From Acidimicrobiaceae bacterium (GTDB taxonomy: Bacteria; Actinomycetota; Acidimicrobiia; Acidimicrobiales; RAAP-2): a stretch of 48,801 nt of DNA. How positions within the stretch are numbered: the first letter of the stretch is position 1; the number at the start of each line of letters is the position of its first letter. Location of the stretch: the NCBI GenBank assembly GCA_025350565.1, contig JANXXO010000023.1, positions 1 through 48,801 on the forward strand. Direction: 5' to 3'. The notes beneath the pieces were generated by a model, which was not told the origin of the DNA, ran no database searches, and saw only the letters and a program-made list of their open reading frames with translations. Of the stretch, positions 29,591 to 37,763 are shown piece after piece. The translations under genes and the position numbers were made by a program.

Positions 29591-30945
29591 GAATCGCCAC
29601 CCGCCTGAATATTCTCCTGGTGGTCCTCACCACCATGGTGGCCCTGTCGGTCGGGTGGTTTGCGGTCGGGGCGAGTTCGCGTGCGCAGTACGACGCGCTC
29701 GACAGCAAGATTAACGCTGTCATCGGCAGCGGCATAGGCCATCCCAATGAGGCCCTGAGTAACGCCCTCAACGTCGTGCAGGCCAACAATTACGACCTCA
29801 CCCTTGACGTGGTCGATCCTTCGGGGGCGGTAGTCCAGGTGGCCACGGGGACCGTGGCGCTGAAGAAGAAGCCCACGCTCGCCGAAGTGCACGACATGTT
29901 ACGGAGCGTGCGTACGGACTCGGGACTGCCGGGCTTTCGCGTGCGGTCCATCTACGTGGGCGGCGGGGACTATCTCGTCGTCGCATCCTCCACCAGTGAC
30001 ATCGCCGAGCGAAGCCAACAACTCACCCTGGACGTGGCGCTCACGGGCTTCATTGTCGGCCTGCTCATGCTCGGTCTCGCCCGTCTGGTTATGCGTAAGG
30101 ATCTCTCCACCATGGAGAGCCTCATTGGCTACGCCAGCAACGTCGCCAAGGGCGACCAGCGCGGCGCCATTCCGCCCAGTGCCGGCAGCCGCGACGTGCG
30201 TGAACTCCAGGCCGCGCTCTCCACCATGGTCGGCGCACTGCACGAACGCATCGCCATTGAGACACGAAGCGTCGAAGCCATGCAGCAGTTCATCGGGGAC
30301 GCCTCCCACGAACTTCGAACCCCCCTCACGGTCGTTAAGGGCTACAACGAACTGTTGACGGACCCGAGGATCAACGACGAACAGCGAGCGCGCGCGAGCG
30401 AACGGGTCCGAAAGGAGATTGAACGCATGGACGTGTTGGTGGCCGACCTCTTGCTCTCGGCCGAAGTGCGCGAGGCGCCGCACCGACTCGATCAAAAGGT
30501 GGCGCTCAGCACCCTGCTGCTTGGTCGCGTGGAGGAGTTCCGTCTCGATCACCCCGAGCGCGTGGTCACGGTCGAGGTCGCGCCGGGCCTACAGGTACGA
30601 GGTCGCGAGGACCTCCTCGACCGACTGCTCACCAACTCTTTCAGCAACATCATTCGCCACACCTCGAGTGACTCGCCGGTGGGCGTCTCGCTTCGACTAC
30701 GCGGACCGAGTGCCGTACTGACCATCGAGGACGGTGGACGAGGTCTACCGGAATACGGCGTGCGCCCGCAGCGCTTTCGCCGCTTCGATCAGTCGCGTTC
30801 GCGTGAGACGGGGGGATCGGGACTCGGGATGAGCATCATGGCCGACATCGCCGAGGGCCTCGGGGGATCGTTGCGTACCTCGCGCAGTCCGTTGGGGGGT
30901 CTGGCACTCAACTTCACCTTCGCGCTCGACGAGACGGCGAGCTAG
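29587..30945 (+). CDS. Membrane sensor histidine kinase
   Basis: The 452-residue protein has two membrane helices (about residues 9-30 and 146-166) around a ~115-residue extracytoplasmic sensor domain that I do not recognise. A HAMP-like linker follows, then the dimerisation helix with His241 in SHELRTPLTVVKGYNELL, and the ATPase domain with N box NSFSNIIRH, G1 IEDGGRGLP and G2 GGSGLGMSIM. It starts at GTG 29587, overlapping the regulator stop, so both are made together. It probably phosphorylates that regulator. Its 3' end overlaps the convergent DUF1844 gene by four bases. Confidence 0.92.
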   Translation: MRIATRLNILLVVLTTMVALSVGWFAVGASSRAQYDALDSKINAVIGSGIGHPNEALSNALNVVQANNYDLTLDVVDPSGAVVQVATGTVALKKKPTLAEVHDMLRSVRTDSGLPGFRVRSIYVGGGDYLVVASSTSDIAERSQQLTLDVALTGFIVGLLMLGLARLVMRKDLSTMESLIGYASNVAKGDQRGAIPPSAGSRDVRELQAALSTMVGALHERIAIETRSVEAMQQFIGDASHELRTPLTVVKGYNELLTDPRINDEQRARASERVRKEIERMDVLVADLLLSAEVREAPHRLDQKVALSTLLLGRVEEFRLDHPERVVTVEVAPGLQVRGREDLLDRLLTNSFSNIIRHTSSDSPVGVSLRLRGPSAVLTIEDGGRGLPEYGVRPQRFRRFDQSRSRETGGSGLGMSIMADIAEGLGGSLRTSRSPLGGLALNFTFALDETAS

Positions 30946-31247
30946 TCAATTGGCGTTTCGCTCGGATGCGTGGAGGCTCGAACGAACAGTTGTTGCACCT
31001 CGGCCAGGGCGTTGCGGTACAACTCCACGTGCTCGCCGAGGCGCTCGCCTCCGACCTGGAGCATGGCCTTTATGGTGTCGATGACCAGTTCGGCGTCGGC
31101 GAGATTGGGTGGCGTCGCACTCAGCTGCATGGCCGCCAGTTGGAGCAGCACGAAGAAATGGTTGCCGAGGACCGTCGCGGCGGGTGTCGAGCGTAAATAG
31201 GCAATCTCTTGGGTCTGGTCGAGTTCGGGTTCGTCGCTGTTCGTCAT
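30942..31247 (-). CDS. DUF1844 family protein
   Basis: The 101-residue protein has the family features GNHFFVLLQLAAMQLS and ADAELVIDTIKAMLQVGGERLGEHVELYRNALAEVQQLFV, an all-helical cytosolic protein without assigned function. It is commonly found beside infC in actinobacteria, as here (divergent). ATG 31247 is preceded at six bases by a -10 element, so the message is probably leaderless. The stop codon overlaps the convergent kinase gene. Confidence 0.8.
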   Translation of the reverse strand: MTNSDEPELDQTQEIAYLRSTPAATVLGNHFFVLLQLAAMQLSATPPNLADAELVIDTIKAMLQVGGERLGEHVELYRNALAEVQQLFVRASTHPSETPID

Positions 31248-31253
31248 CGAACC

Positions 31254-31259
31254 AACGTA
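31254..31259 (-). promoter_or_regulatory. Predicted -10 element of leaderless DUF1844 gene
   Basis: On the minus strand TACGTT (31259-31254) ends exactly six bases before the ATG at 31247, with no ribosome binding site between. Confidence 0.45.
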
Positions 31260-31326
31260 GCGCTACCGCTCCACGCGTGGCCAGCATCAGCATGGGCCCG
31301 AGGATTTCGCGGCTTTAGGGTTCTGC

Positions 31327-31465
31327 TAACGTACTGGGGCAGTTCATAGCAAGTGAGGTTGGCAACGCCAACGTCCACCTGGCCACTCGTGTGCGTCGGG
31401 TTTCCAGGAGTTTTGCGCCCCGCTTGCCGTGGTGACGCCAATGAGGCGTCACAGAGAGCAAGGAG
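31327..31465 (+). promoter_or_regulatory. infC leader with -10 element, two hairpins and RBS
   Basis: TAACGT (31327-31332) is a likely -10 element, giving a leader of about 130 bases. The leader holds GTTGGC-AAC-GCCAAC (31357-31371) and a perfect eight-pair hairpin GTGACGCC/GGCGTCAC (31432-31439 and 31445-31452) just before an AAGGAG ribosome binding site (31460-31465). infC-rpmI-rplT operons are often controlled by L20 or by IF-3 acting on leader RNA; these hairpins may serve that, but they do not match a known leader family that I can verify. Confidence 0.45.
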
Positions 31466-31471
31466 AGCATT

Positions 31472-32080
31472 ATCGCCACAGTGCCTGGAGACCACCGCGT
31501 CAATGACCGTATTCGCGTGGAGACCGTTCGCCTCATTGACAACGAGGGCAACCAACGCGGCGTGATGGCCACCCGAGAGGCCCTGGCGTTGGCCCGCAGC
31601 CTGGACCTTGATTTGGTCGAGATTGCGCCGACCGCCCAACCACCGGTCTGTCGAATCATGGACTACGGGAAGTTCAAGTTCGACGAGGCGCAAAAGGCTA
31701 AGGAGTCGCGTCGCAAGACGCTGAACGTTGGCGTCAAGGAGATGAAGTACCGCCCGAAAATCGGGCCCGGCGACTTCGACACCAAGACGCGTCTCGTGGA
31801 GAAGTTCCTGAACGAGGGTCATAAGGTAAAAATCACCATCATGTTCCGTGGACGAGAGTCGGCTCACCCCGAACTCGGCAAGAAGATATTGGACCGCATC
31901 GTCGAGAAGTTGGACGACGTCGCCAAGGTCGAATCAGCCGCGAAACTTGATGGCCGCAACATGATCATGGTCCTCGGACCAGAAAAGAAGGCGAAGCCCA
32001 AAGTGGCTGAGAGCCCGATAGCCGCAGAGATACCAGACGTTTCGCCGAGCCAATCGGTCGAAGTGTCGATAGAGGAGTAG
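31472..32080 (+). CDS. infC: Translation initiation factor IF-3
   Basis: Prevents subunit joining and checks start codons. The product has the N-terminal [24 protein letters not shown] domain, the linker with [26 protein letters not shown] and the C-terminal [41 protein letters not shown], plus a 30-residue tail. The first ATG/GTG/TTG is GTG 31481, 15 bases after AAGGAG, which is too far. ATC 31472 is six bases from it and ATT 31469 three bases. A rare AUC/AUU start, which IF-3 itself discriminates against, is the known autoregulation device of infC, and I prefer ATC 31472. If GTG 31481 is used the protein is three residues shorter. Confidence 0.9.
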   Translation: MATVPGDHRVNDRIRVETVRLIDNEGNQRGVMATREALALARSLDLDLVEIAPTAQPPVCRIMDYGKFKFDEAQKAKESRRKTLNVGVKEMKYRPKIGPGDFDTKTRLVEKFLNEGHKVKITIMFRGRESAHPELGKKILDRIVEKLDDVAKVESAAKLDGRNMIMVLGPEKKAKPKVAESPIAAEIPDVSPSQSVEVSIEE

Positions 32081-32082
32081 AG

Positions 32083-32277
32083 ATGCCAAAAATGAAGACC
32101 GATAGTGGTGCGAAGAAACGCATCAAGGTGACCGGCAGTGGAAAACTGCGCCGAGGCAAGGCCTTTCGCGGTCACCTCATGGAGAAGAAGTCGTCAGTTC
32201 GCGCCCGTCGACTTGGTCGCGAGACCGATCTCAGCAAGGCGTTGGAGAAGAAGACCAAACGCCTCATGGGCCTGTAG
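32083..32277 (+). CDS. rpmI: 50S ribosomal protein L35
   Basis: Basic 64-residue protein of the large ribosomal subunit with the family pattern [23 protein letters not shown], then [20 protein letters not shown]. It starts two bases after infC, with a GAGGAG ribosome binding site in the infC end, and precedes rplT in the universal order. Confidence 0.96.
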   Translation: MPKMKTDSGAKKRIKVTGSGKLRRGKAFRGHLMEKKSSVRARRLGRETDLSKALEKKTKRLMGL

Positions 32278-32304
32278 AGCACGAGTTAGGAAAGAGGAAC
32301 CGAT

Positions 32305-32664
32305 ATGGCACGAGTAAAAAGGGCAGTAAACGCCAAGAAGCACCACAAGGCAATACTTGAAGAGGCGAAGGGTTACTACGGTGACCGCAGTCGCACCTTC
32401 CGTTCGGCCAACCAGGCCGTCCAACATTCCGGTGTCTACGCTTTTCGCGACCGTCGCGCACGCAAGGGCGACATGCGTCGTCTTTGGATTCAGCGGATCA
32501 ACGCCGGCACCCGCGCCCACGGCATGAGCTACAGCCGCTTCATCGCCGGTCTCAACGCCGCCGGTATTGAGGTCGACCGTCGCATCCTCGCCGATCTGGC
32601 CGTGAACGACAACGCGGCCTTCTCGGCCATCGTCGCTCAGGCTGGCGCCGCATTGGTGAAGTAG
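32305..32664 (+). CDS. rplT: 50S ribosomal protein L20
   Basis: Binds 23S rRNA early in large-subunit assembly and represses its own operon in several bacteria. The 119-residue protein shows [59 protein letters not shown] and [33 protein letters not shown] site precedes ATG 32305. Confidence 0.96.
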   Translation: MARVKRAVNAKKHHKAILEEAKGYYGDRSRTFRSANQAVQHSGVYAFRDRRARKGDMRRLWIQRINAGTRAHGMSYSRFIAGLNAAGIEVDRRILADLAVNDNAAFSAIVAQAGAALVK

Positions 32665-32720
32665 TACTCATCGAGGCGTTAGGCGCGTCGCACCAGCGAG
32701 TACGTCGCCTCCGGCGACTC

Positions 32721-33491
32721 GTGCAAAAGCGATCACTGCGGTGGAGCGAAGGCGTGTGCGTCCTCGAAGGACCCGACCTCGTGCACGCCGCGCTTGAGAG
32801 TGGCGTCGAATTTGAAGCGATCTACCTGGACGGCGCCGAGGCAACGACCGCGTCACTGGCCGATCTATGTGCTCGCGCGGCGAAAGCTGGCGTGAGGGTC
32901 TTTTCGCTCGAGGCGGGCGTGCTCGCCAAAGTGGCCGACGCCCAGACGCCCCAGCCGGTACTCGCGGCCGTGCGCTTCGAGCACCTCGAAGTTGAAGCAT
33001 TGACGGTCACGGGTCTGACCCTGGTGCTGCACGATCTTCGCGACCCCGGCAACGTGGGCACCATCATCCGGTCGGCCGACGCGGCCGGAGCCAAGGCCGT
33101 CGTCCTCACGGGCCAATCGGTCGATCCGTTTAATCCGAAGACCCTTCGCGCCACGGCCGGCTCCGCCTTTCATCTTCCGATCGTCGTGGCGACACTCGAG
33201 CGAACATTGACCCACTTCACCGCGGGGGGAGCGAACACGCTCGCCACCGTGGTGCGCGGCGGCGCCTCATTTCGCGACGTGGACTTCTCGCGTGCGACGC
33301 TCGTCGGCATTGGCAACGAGGCGAGCGGTCTGGAGAGCGAAACCGTCGCGCGATTCTCCGGCTCGATCTCCATCCCCATGGCCGGCGCGACTGAGTCACT
33401 CAACGCAGGGGTCGCCGCGTCACTCGTTGCCTTCGAGGCGCTGCGCCAGCGCGAAGTCGCCACTTCGTCCTCGCCACCCCCTAGCCTTTAA
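32721..33491 (+). CDS. SpoU/TrmH-family RNA 2'-O-methyltransferase
   Basis: Methylates a ribose in rRNA or tRNA; the exact target is unknown. The C-terminal SPOUT knot is clear: LVLHDLRDPGNVGTIIRSADAAGA, VVLTGQSVDPFNPKTLRATAGSAFHLPI, VGIGNEASGLE and SIPMAGATESLNAGVAASLVAFEALRQR. The N-terminal substrate-binding domain starts at VCVLEGPDLVHAAL. GTG 32721 is the first standard start, has no ribosome binding site, and cuts off a plausible conserved stretch: the same frame upstream reads SHQRVRRLRRL, typical of the family. The true start may be a non-standard codon near the rplT stop. It sits between rplT and pheS, a common order. Confidence 0.85.
   Translation: MQKRSLRWSEGVCVLEGPDLVHAALESGVEFEAIYLDGAEATTASLADLCARAAKAGVRVFSLEAGVLAKVADAQTPQPVLAAVRFEHLEVEALTVTGLTLVLHDLRDPGNVGTIIRSADAAGAKAVVLTGQSVDPFNPKTLRATAGSAFHLPIVVATLERTLTHFTAGGANTLATVVRGGASFRDVDFSRATLVGIGNEASGLESETVARFSGSISIPMAGATESLNAGVAASLVAFEALRQREVATSSSPPPSL
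33482..33487 (+). promoter_or_regulatory. Predicted -10 element before pheS
   Basis: TAGCCT ends nine bases before the pheS ATG at 33497, which would leave a leader of only zero to three bases. No Shine-Dalgarno sequence is seen, and no tRNA-Phe T-box or attenuator fits in the five-base gap after the preceding gene. Confidence 0.35.
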
Positions 33492-33496
33492 GCGTC

Positions 33497-34570
33497 ATGA
33501 CCTCCTCACCACTGGACAATCTCGCCGATCAGACGGCGGAACTGCTCGCGACAATCGCGGAACTGGCCACGATTGATCAGCTGCGTGAGGCCGAGCCACA
33601 GCTCACCGGAAAACGTTCATTGCTCTCCACCTTGCAAAAAACCCTGGGCGTCCTCGCGCCCGAGGACCGTAAGGACGCCGGAGCGCGTCTGCAAGAAGCG
33701 CGCCGTGTCGTCGAAAGTGCGCTCGACGGTCGACGGGCGGTCCTCGCTGACGAAGCGCGCGCCGACGCCCTGGCTGGTGACCGCTTAGACCTCGGCGACG
33801 TGGTCGTGGCCAACGTCGTGTGGCCCGCGTCGGTGGGCCATCCGAGTCTGGTCGCCATCACGCAACGTGAACTCGAAGACGTCTTTGTGGCCATGGGTTT
33901 TCGCGTGTCAGAGGGTCCCGAAGTGGAGAGCGACTGGTACAACTTCGAAGCGCTCAACATCCCGCCGGCCCACCCGGCGCGCGGGATGTGGGACACCTTC
34001 TACGTCGACCTCGGCGAACCAGAGACCGTCGTACTTCGCACCCACACCTCGCCCACGCAAATTCACTTGATGGAAGAGGCCGTGGCCAACCACTCGCTGC
34101 CCATTCACGCAGTGATGCCCGGACGCTGTTATCGCCGCGATACGCCCGACGCACGACACCTGGCCACCTTCCACCAGATTGAAGGTCTGGTCGTCGACCG
34201 GGGGATCTCCTTCGCCGATCTCGCGGGGGTCATCGAGACCTTCACGCGCGCCTACTTTGGTCCCGACATCGAGTCGCGCCTTCGTCCCGGCTACTTCCCC
34301 TTCACCGAACCATCGGCCGAGTTCGAGGTCACCTGCACGATATGTCGAGGCGAAGGGTGTCGCACCTGTTCGCAGACGGGTTGGATTGAACTCGGCGGGT
34401 GCGGCGTCCTCGACCCTGCGGTGCTCGACGCCGTTGGTATTGACGGCGACGAGTGGAGCGGCTTCGCCTTCGGTTTCGGTATTGACCGATGCGCCCAGAT
34501 GCGCCACCAAATCGCCGATATGCGGGCCCTCATTGAAAATGATTCGCGATTCTTGGCGGAGTTCTCGTGA
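33497..34570 (+). CDS. pheS: Phenylalanyl-tRNA synthetase alpha subunit
   Basis: Catalytic subunit of the heterotetrameric enzyme. The 357-residue product has an N-terminal coiled coil (residues 1-90), then class II motifs: GHPSLVAITQRELEDVFVAMGF, the motif 2 region TSPTQIHLM with GRCYRRDTPDARHLATFHQIEGLVVD, and motif 3 GFAFGFGIDRCAQMRH. A cysteine-rich insert (CTICRGEGCRTC, then GWIELGGCG) could bind zinc and is known in many bacterial PheS proteins. It overlaps pheT by four bases. Confidence 0.95.
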   Translation: MTSSPLDNLADQTAELLATIAELATIDQLREAEPQLTGKRSLLSTLQKTLGVLAPEDRKDAGARLQEARRVVESALDGRRAVLADEARADALAGDRLDLGDVVVANVVWPASVGHPSLVAITQRELEDVFVAMGFRVSEGPEVESDWYNFEALNIPPAHPARGMWDTFYVDLGEPETVVLRTHTSPTQIHLMEEAVANHSLPIHAVMPGRCYRRDTPDARHLATFHQIEGLVVDRGISFADLAGVIETFTRAYFGPDIESRLRPGYFPFTEPSAEFEVTCTICRGEGCRTCSQTGWIELGGCGVLDPAVLDAVGIDGDEWSGFAFGFGIDRCAQMRHQIADMRALIENDSRFLAEFS

Positions 34571-37041
34571 AGATCGCCCTATCGTGGCTCTCGGAGTTCG
34601 TCGATATCACCGAGTCGCCCGAAGAACTGCGCGTCATCCTCGACGACCTCGGTCTCGTCGTGGAGGGTACCGAGATCGTGGGGGAGGGACTCGACAAAGT
34701 GGTCGTCGCCCGCATCGATGAGATTCGCGCCATCGAAGGGGCGGACCGAGTCCGCCTGGTCGTGGTGGACGCGGCGAAGGGACCGTTAGAGATTGTCTGC
34801 GGAGCCACCAACATCTCGGTGGGCGACCACGTCCCCTTGGCACCGATTGGCGCCGTCCTGCCCGGCGGCTTCGAGATCGCCAAGCGAAGCATGCGCGGCG
34901 TGACCTCCAACGGCATGTTGTGCTCAGCGACCGAACTAGGACTGGGCGACGATCACCGCGGACTCATGTTGCTCGACAATCTCATCGACCCGGTGGTGGG
35001 CATGGGACTGCTCGAAGCCCTCGCCATCATCCCCGACGTCGTCTTTGACATCACGGTCGAAGGCAATCGTCCCGACGCCTGGTCCGTCGAGGGCGTGGCG
35101 CGCGACCTCGCGACACGACTCGGCCGCGAGCTTCGAGTGCCGGCCCTGGCCGCGCCAAACTCCTTAGAGACGAGCGCCTCGTTCGCGAGTGTCGCTATCG
35201 ACGCCCCCGACCTATGCGGCCGGTTGACGGTCTCAGTACTACGCCACGTGCGAGTGGGCGAGTCACCCGGGTGGGTGAAGCGCCGGGTGCTCAGTGCCGG
35301 CATGCGTCCCATCTCCAATGTCGTTGACGCCTCCAATCTCGTCATGCTCGAACTGGGACAGCCCACCCACCCCTACGACGCGGCAAACGTCGCCCAGCGG
35401 ACCCTCCGGGCCCGCCGAGCTCGGACCGGGGAGACGCTGCGGACGTTGGACGGCGTGGAGCGTTCGTTGGCCACCGACGGGCGCGGACTCGGTGACACGG
35501 GCGAGGACTGCGTCATTGTGGACGGCGACGACCGTGTCCTCGGGTTGGCCGGCATCATGGGCGGCGCCTCGAGTGAGATCTCCGCCACCACGACCGACGT
35601 ATTACTCGAAGCGGCCTACTTCGATCCGATGAGCATCGCTCGCAGTTCCAAGCGTCACGGCGTGCGCAGTGAGGCGTCGAATCGTTTCGAACGTGGCGTC
35701 GATCCTGAGTTGGCGCTTCGCGCCGCGGCGCGCTTCGTCGCCATTCTTCGTGAGAGCAGTCCCGAGCTCGAGTGGTTCGCCGCGCCACTCGACGTGCGTG
35801 GCGACCTGCCGACGCCCTCGACGGTGACGATTCGCGACGGCGACATCGAACGACTGCTCGGCGTGGCCATCCCCGTCGAAGAGGCGACCGCGTTGCTTCG
35901 CGGGTTGCGCTTCGAGGTCAGCGTCCAGGGCCGCGAACTCACCGTCACGGCGCCGCCGGCTCGACCCGACGTACGGACCAACGCGGCCGGACGAGCGGAC
36001 GTCATCGAGGAGATTGCTCGTCAGCACAGCTATCGACGTCTGCCTCGCCGTACGCCCACGTGGCCCGAGCCCGGTGGTCTCACCCCGCGACAGTCGCTTC
36101 GACGTGTGCTGCGCGACGTCGTCGTGAATCTCGGTGCGTACGAATGTTGGACGCCCACCCTCGGCTCTGACGCCGAATTCGACCTCCTGCATCGTGGCGC
36201 ACCGCGCGTGCGCATCACGAACCCGCTGGCCTCGGAGGAATCCGTGTTGCGCGCCACGCTGCTTACCGGGCTCGCGCGCGTCTGGGCGAAGAACACCGAG
36301 CGTGGCGTTGGCGGCGTGGTCCTGTGCGAATTCGGTAACGTGTTCGCTCACCCCGAGGGTGCCTCGGTCCCCCGAATGACCAAGGGTGGGGTAGGTGGCG
36401 CGATTGCCCTCGATCTGCCCTTGGAAACCGAGCGCCTCACGATCGTGCTCGGTCGCGCGAGCGACGACGCCCGTTCGGCCGTTGCGTTGTGGACCGTACT
36501 CGCCGCCCGACTCGGTCTCGCCGACGTGGTCGTTCGCCAAACGCTGTCCCCGCCTCGGGGACTACACCCCACGCGGGCGGCTGAGCTCGTGGACCGCGCC
36601 ACGGGCGCCGTGCTGGGCGTCGTTGGTGAAGTTGACGGAGCGCTGCTCGACGCCGTGTCATCGGCGCCGACGACCCAACGCGTGGGGCTGGTCGATCTCG
36701 ACCTCGACGTGCTCGCTAATCGCGAGCTCGCCCGGCGTCGTGAAGAGTTCTCGGCCATCCCGACGCGTTACCCGAGCGCCGTGATCGACCTGGCGTTCGT
36801 CACGCCGCGTACGGTGCACGCGGCCGATCTCGCGCACGAGCTCCGCGCGACGTCCGAACTGGTGGAACGGGTGGAACTCTTCGATGTCTACGAGGGCACG
36901 TCGCTGCCACCCGACACCCGAAGTCTCGCCTACAGCGTGCGGCTGAGTTCAATGGAGCGCACGCTCAACGAAGCAGAGGTGGCGAGTACCCGAGGCCGAT
37001 TGATCGCCGCGGCCGAGACGCTCGGCGCCGTACTTCGTTGA
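34567..37041 (+). CDS. pheT: Phenylalanyl-tRNA synthetase beta subunit
   Basis: Partner of PheS that holds the editing site and binds tRNA. The 824-residue protein starts MKIALSWLSEFVDI and has an EMAP-like tRNA-binding domain (about residues 40-150, with VCGATNISVGDHVPLAPIGAVLPGG), the B3/B4 editing domain (RPISNVVDASNLVMLELGQPTHPYDA), B5 (about 420-490), the catalytic-like core (LGSDAEFDLLHRGAPRVRITNPLASEESVLR) and a C-terminal anticodon-binding FDX-ACB domain (PTRYPSAVIDLAFVT to the end). GTG 34567 overlaps the pheS stop. Length is normal. Confidence 0.95.
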   Translation: MKIALSWLSEFVDITESPEELRVILDDLGLVVEGTEIVGEGLDKVVVARIDEIRAIEGADRVRLVVVDAAKGPLEIVCGATNISVGDHVPLAPIGAVLPGGFEIAKRSMRGVTSNGMLCSATELGLGDDHRGLMLLDNLIDPVVGMGLLEALAIIPDVVFDITVEGNRPDAWSVEGVARDLATRLGRELRVPALAAPNSLETSASFASVAIDAPDLCGRLTVSVLRHVRVGESPGWVKRRVLSAGMRPISNVVDASNLVMLELGQPTHPYDAANVAQRTLRARRARTGETLRTLDGVERSLATDGRGLGDTGEDCVIVDGDDRVLGLAGIMGGASSEISATTTDVLLEAAYFDPMSIARSSKRHGVRSEASNRFERGVDPELALRAAARFVAILRESSPELEWFAAPLDVRGDLPTPSTVTIRDGDIERLLGVAIPVEEATALLRGLRFEVSVQGRELTVTAPPARPDVRTNAAGRADVIEEIARQHSYRRLPRRTPTWPEPGGLTPRQSLRRVLRDVVVNLGAYECWTPTLGSDAEFDLLHRGAPRVRITNPLASEESVLRATLLTGLARVWAKNTERGVGGVVLCEFGNVFAHPEGASVPRMTKGGVGGAIALDLPLETERLTIVLGRASDDARSAVALWTVLAARLGLADVVVRQTLSPPRGLHPTRAAELVDRATGAVLGVVGEVDGALLDAVSSAPTTQRVGLVDLDLDVLANRELARRREEFSAIPTRYPSAVIDLAFVTPRTVHAADLAHELRATSELVERVELFDVYEGTSLPPDTRSLAYSVRLSSMERTLNEAEVASTRGRLIAAAETLGAVLR

Positions 37042-37763
37042 GTGAGGCGTCGCCACCCGTGATGGAGTTCGTGGCGCCGAGTAGTGAGGGTCGCCGCTAC
37101 AGCGGGCAGTTCCCCGTTCGATTGGGCGACGCCGACAGCGCGGGCGTGCTCCGCTTGGACGGACTCGCGCGAATGCTCCAAGACGTCGCGACCGACGACT
37201 GGGACGACGCCGGCATTGACTCAACCGACACCTGGGTCGTGCGACGGACCTCGATCCGAACTCCCGTGGGTGGGCGGTGGCCGAAGTACAAAGACGAAGT
37301 GACCCTCACCACCTGGTGCGGCGGAAGCGGGGCGGCGTGGGCCGAGCGACGAACGAACGTTTATGACGGGGACGAGCTGCTGCTAGAAACGGTCGCCCTC
37401 TGGGTGCCCATTGATCCCACGGGTCGTCCGGTCCGCCTGCGGCCCTCTTTCATCGAGGTCTACGGTGAGGCCATGCGAGGACGAAAAGTCTCGGGGCGCG
37501 TCCCGGCGCCGCTGGTGCCCGAGGGCGTCATGACCAGGGCGTGGCCGCTTCGACGGGCCGACGTCGACATCGTGGGCCACGTCAACAACGCTGCCGTGTG
37601 GCAAGCCGTTACCGAAGTGGTCTCGACGCCCGCCTCGTGGGTCAGCGTGATTCACCACGGTCCGGTCGAAGGCGGTCACGAGGTCACGCTCGCGAGCGCG
37701 GCCCGTTCACTCTGGCTGTTGGTCGACGGCGAGGTTAAGGTCTCGGCCGACTTCGTCGAGTAG
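37038..37763 (+). CDS. Acyl-ACP thioesterase-like double hot-dog protein
   Basis: The 241-residue product resembles bacterial FAT-type acyl-ACP thioesterases: a first hot-dog half (FPVRLGDADSAGVLRLDGLARMLQDVATDDW, then WVVRRTSIRTPVGGRWPKYKDEVTLTTWCGGSGAAWAERR) and a second half beginning RADVDIVGHVNNAAVWQAV, where D-x-GHVNN is the usual active-site helix motif. It would hydrolyse acyl-ACP or acyl-CoA thioesters in the cytoplasm; the substrate is unknown. TTG 37038 overlaps the pheT stop; GTG 37059 or ATG 37062 are alternatives and also give a complete domain. Its 3' end overlaps the convergent transporter by 57 bases. Confidence 0.75.
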   Translation: MSEASPPVMEFVAPSSEGRRYSGQFPVRLGDADSAGVLRLDGLARMLQDVATDDWDDAGIDSTDTWVVRRTSIRTPVGGRWPKYKDEVTLTTWCGGSGAAWAERRTNVYDGDELLLETVALWVPIDPTGRPVRLRPSFIEVYGEAMRGRKVSGRVPAPLVPEGVMTRAWPLRRADVDIVGHVNNAAVWQAVTEVVSTPASWVSVIHHGPVEGGHEVTLASAARSLWLLVDGEVKVSADFVE

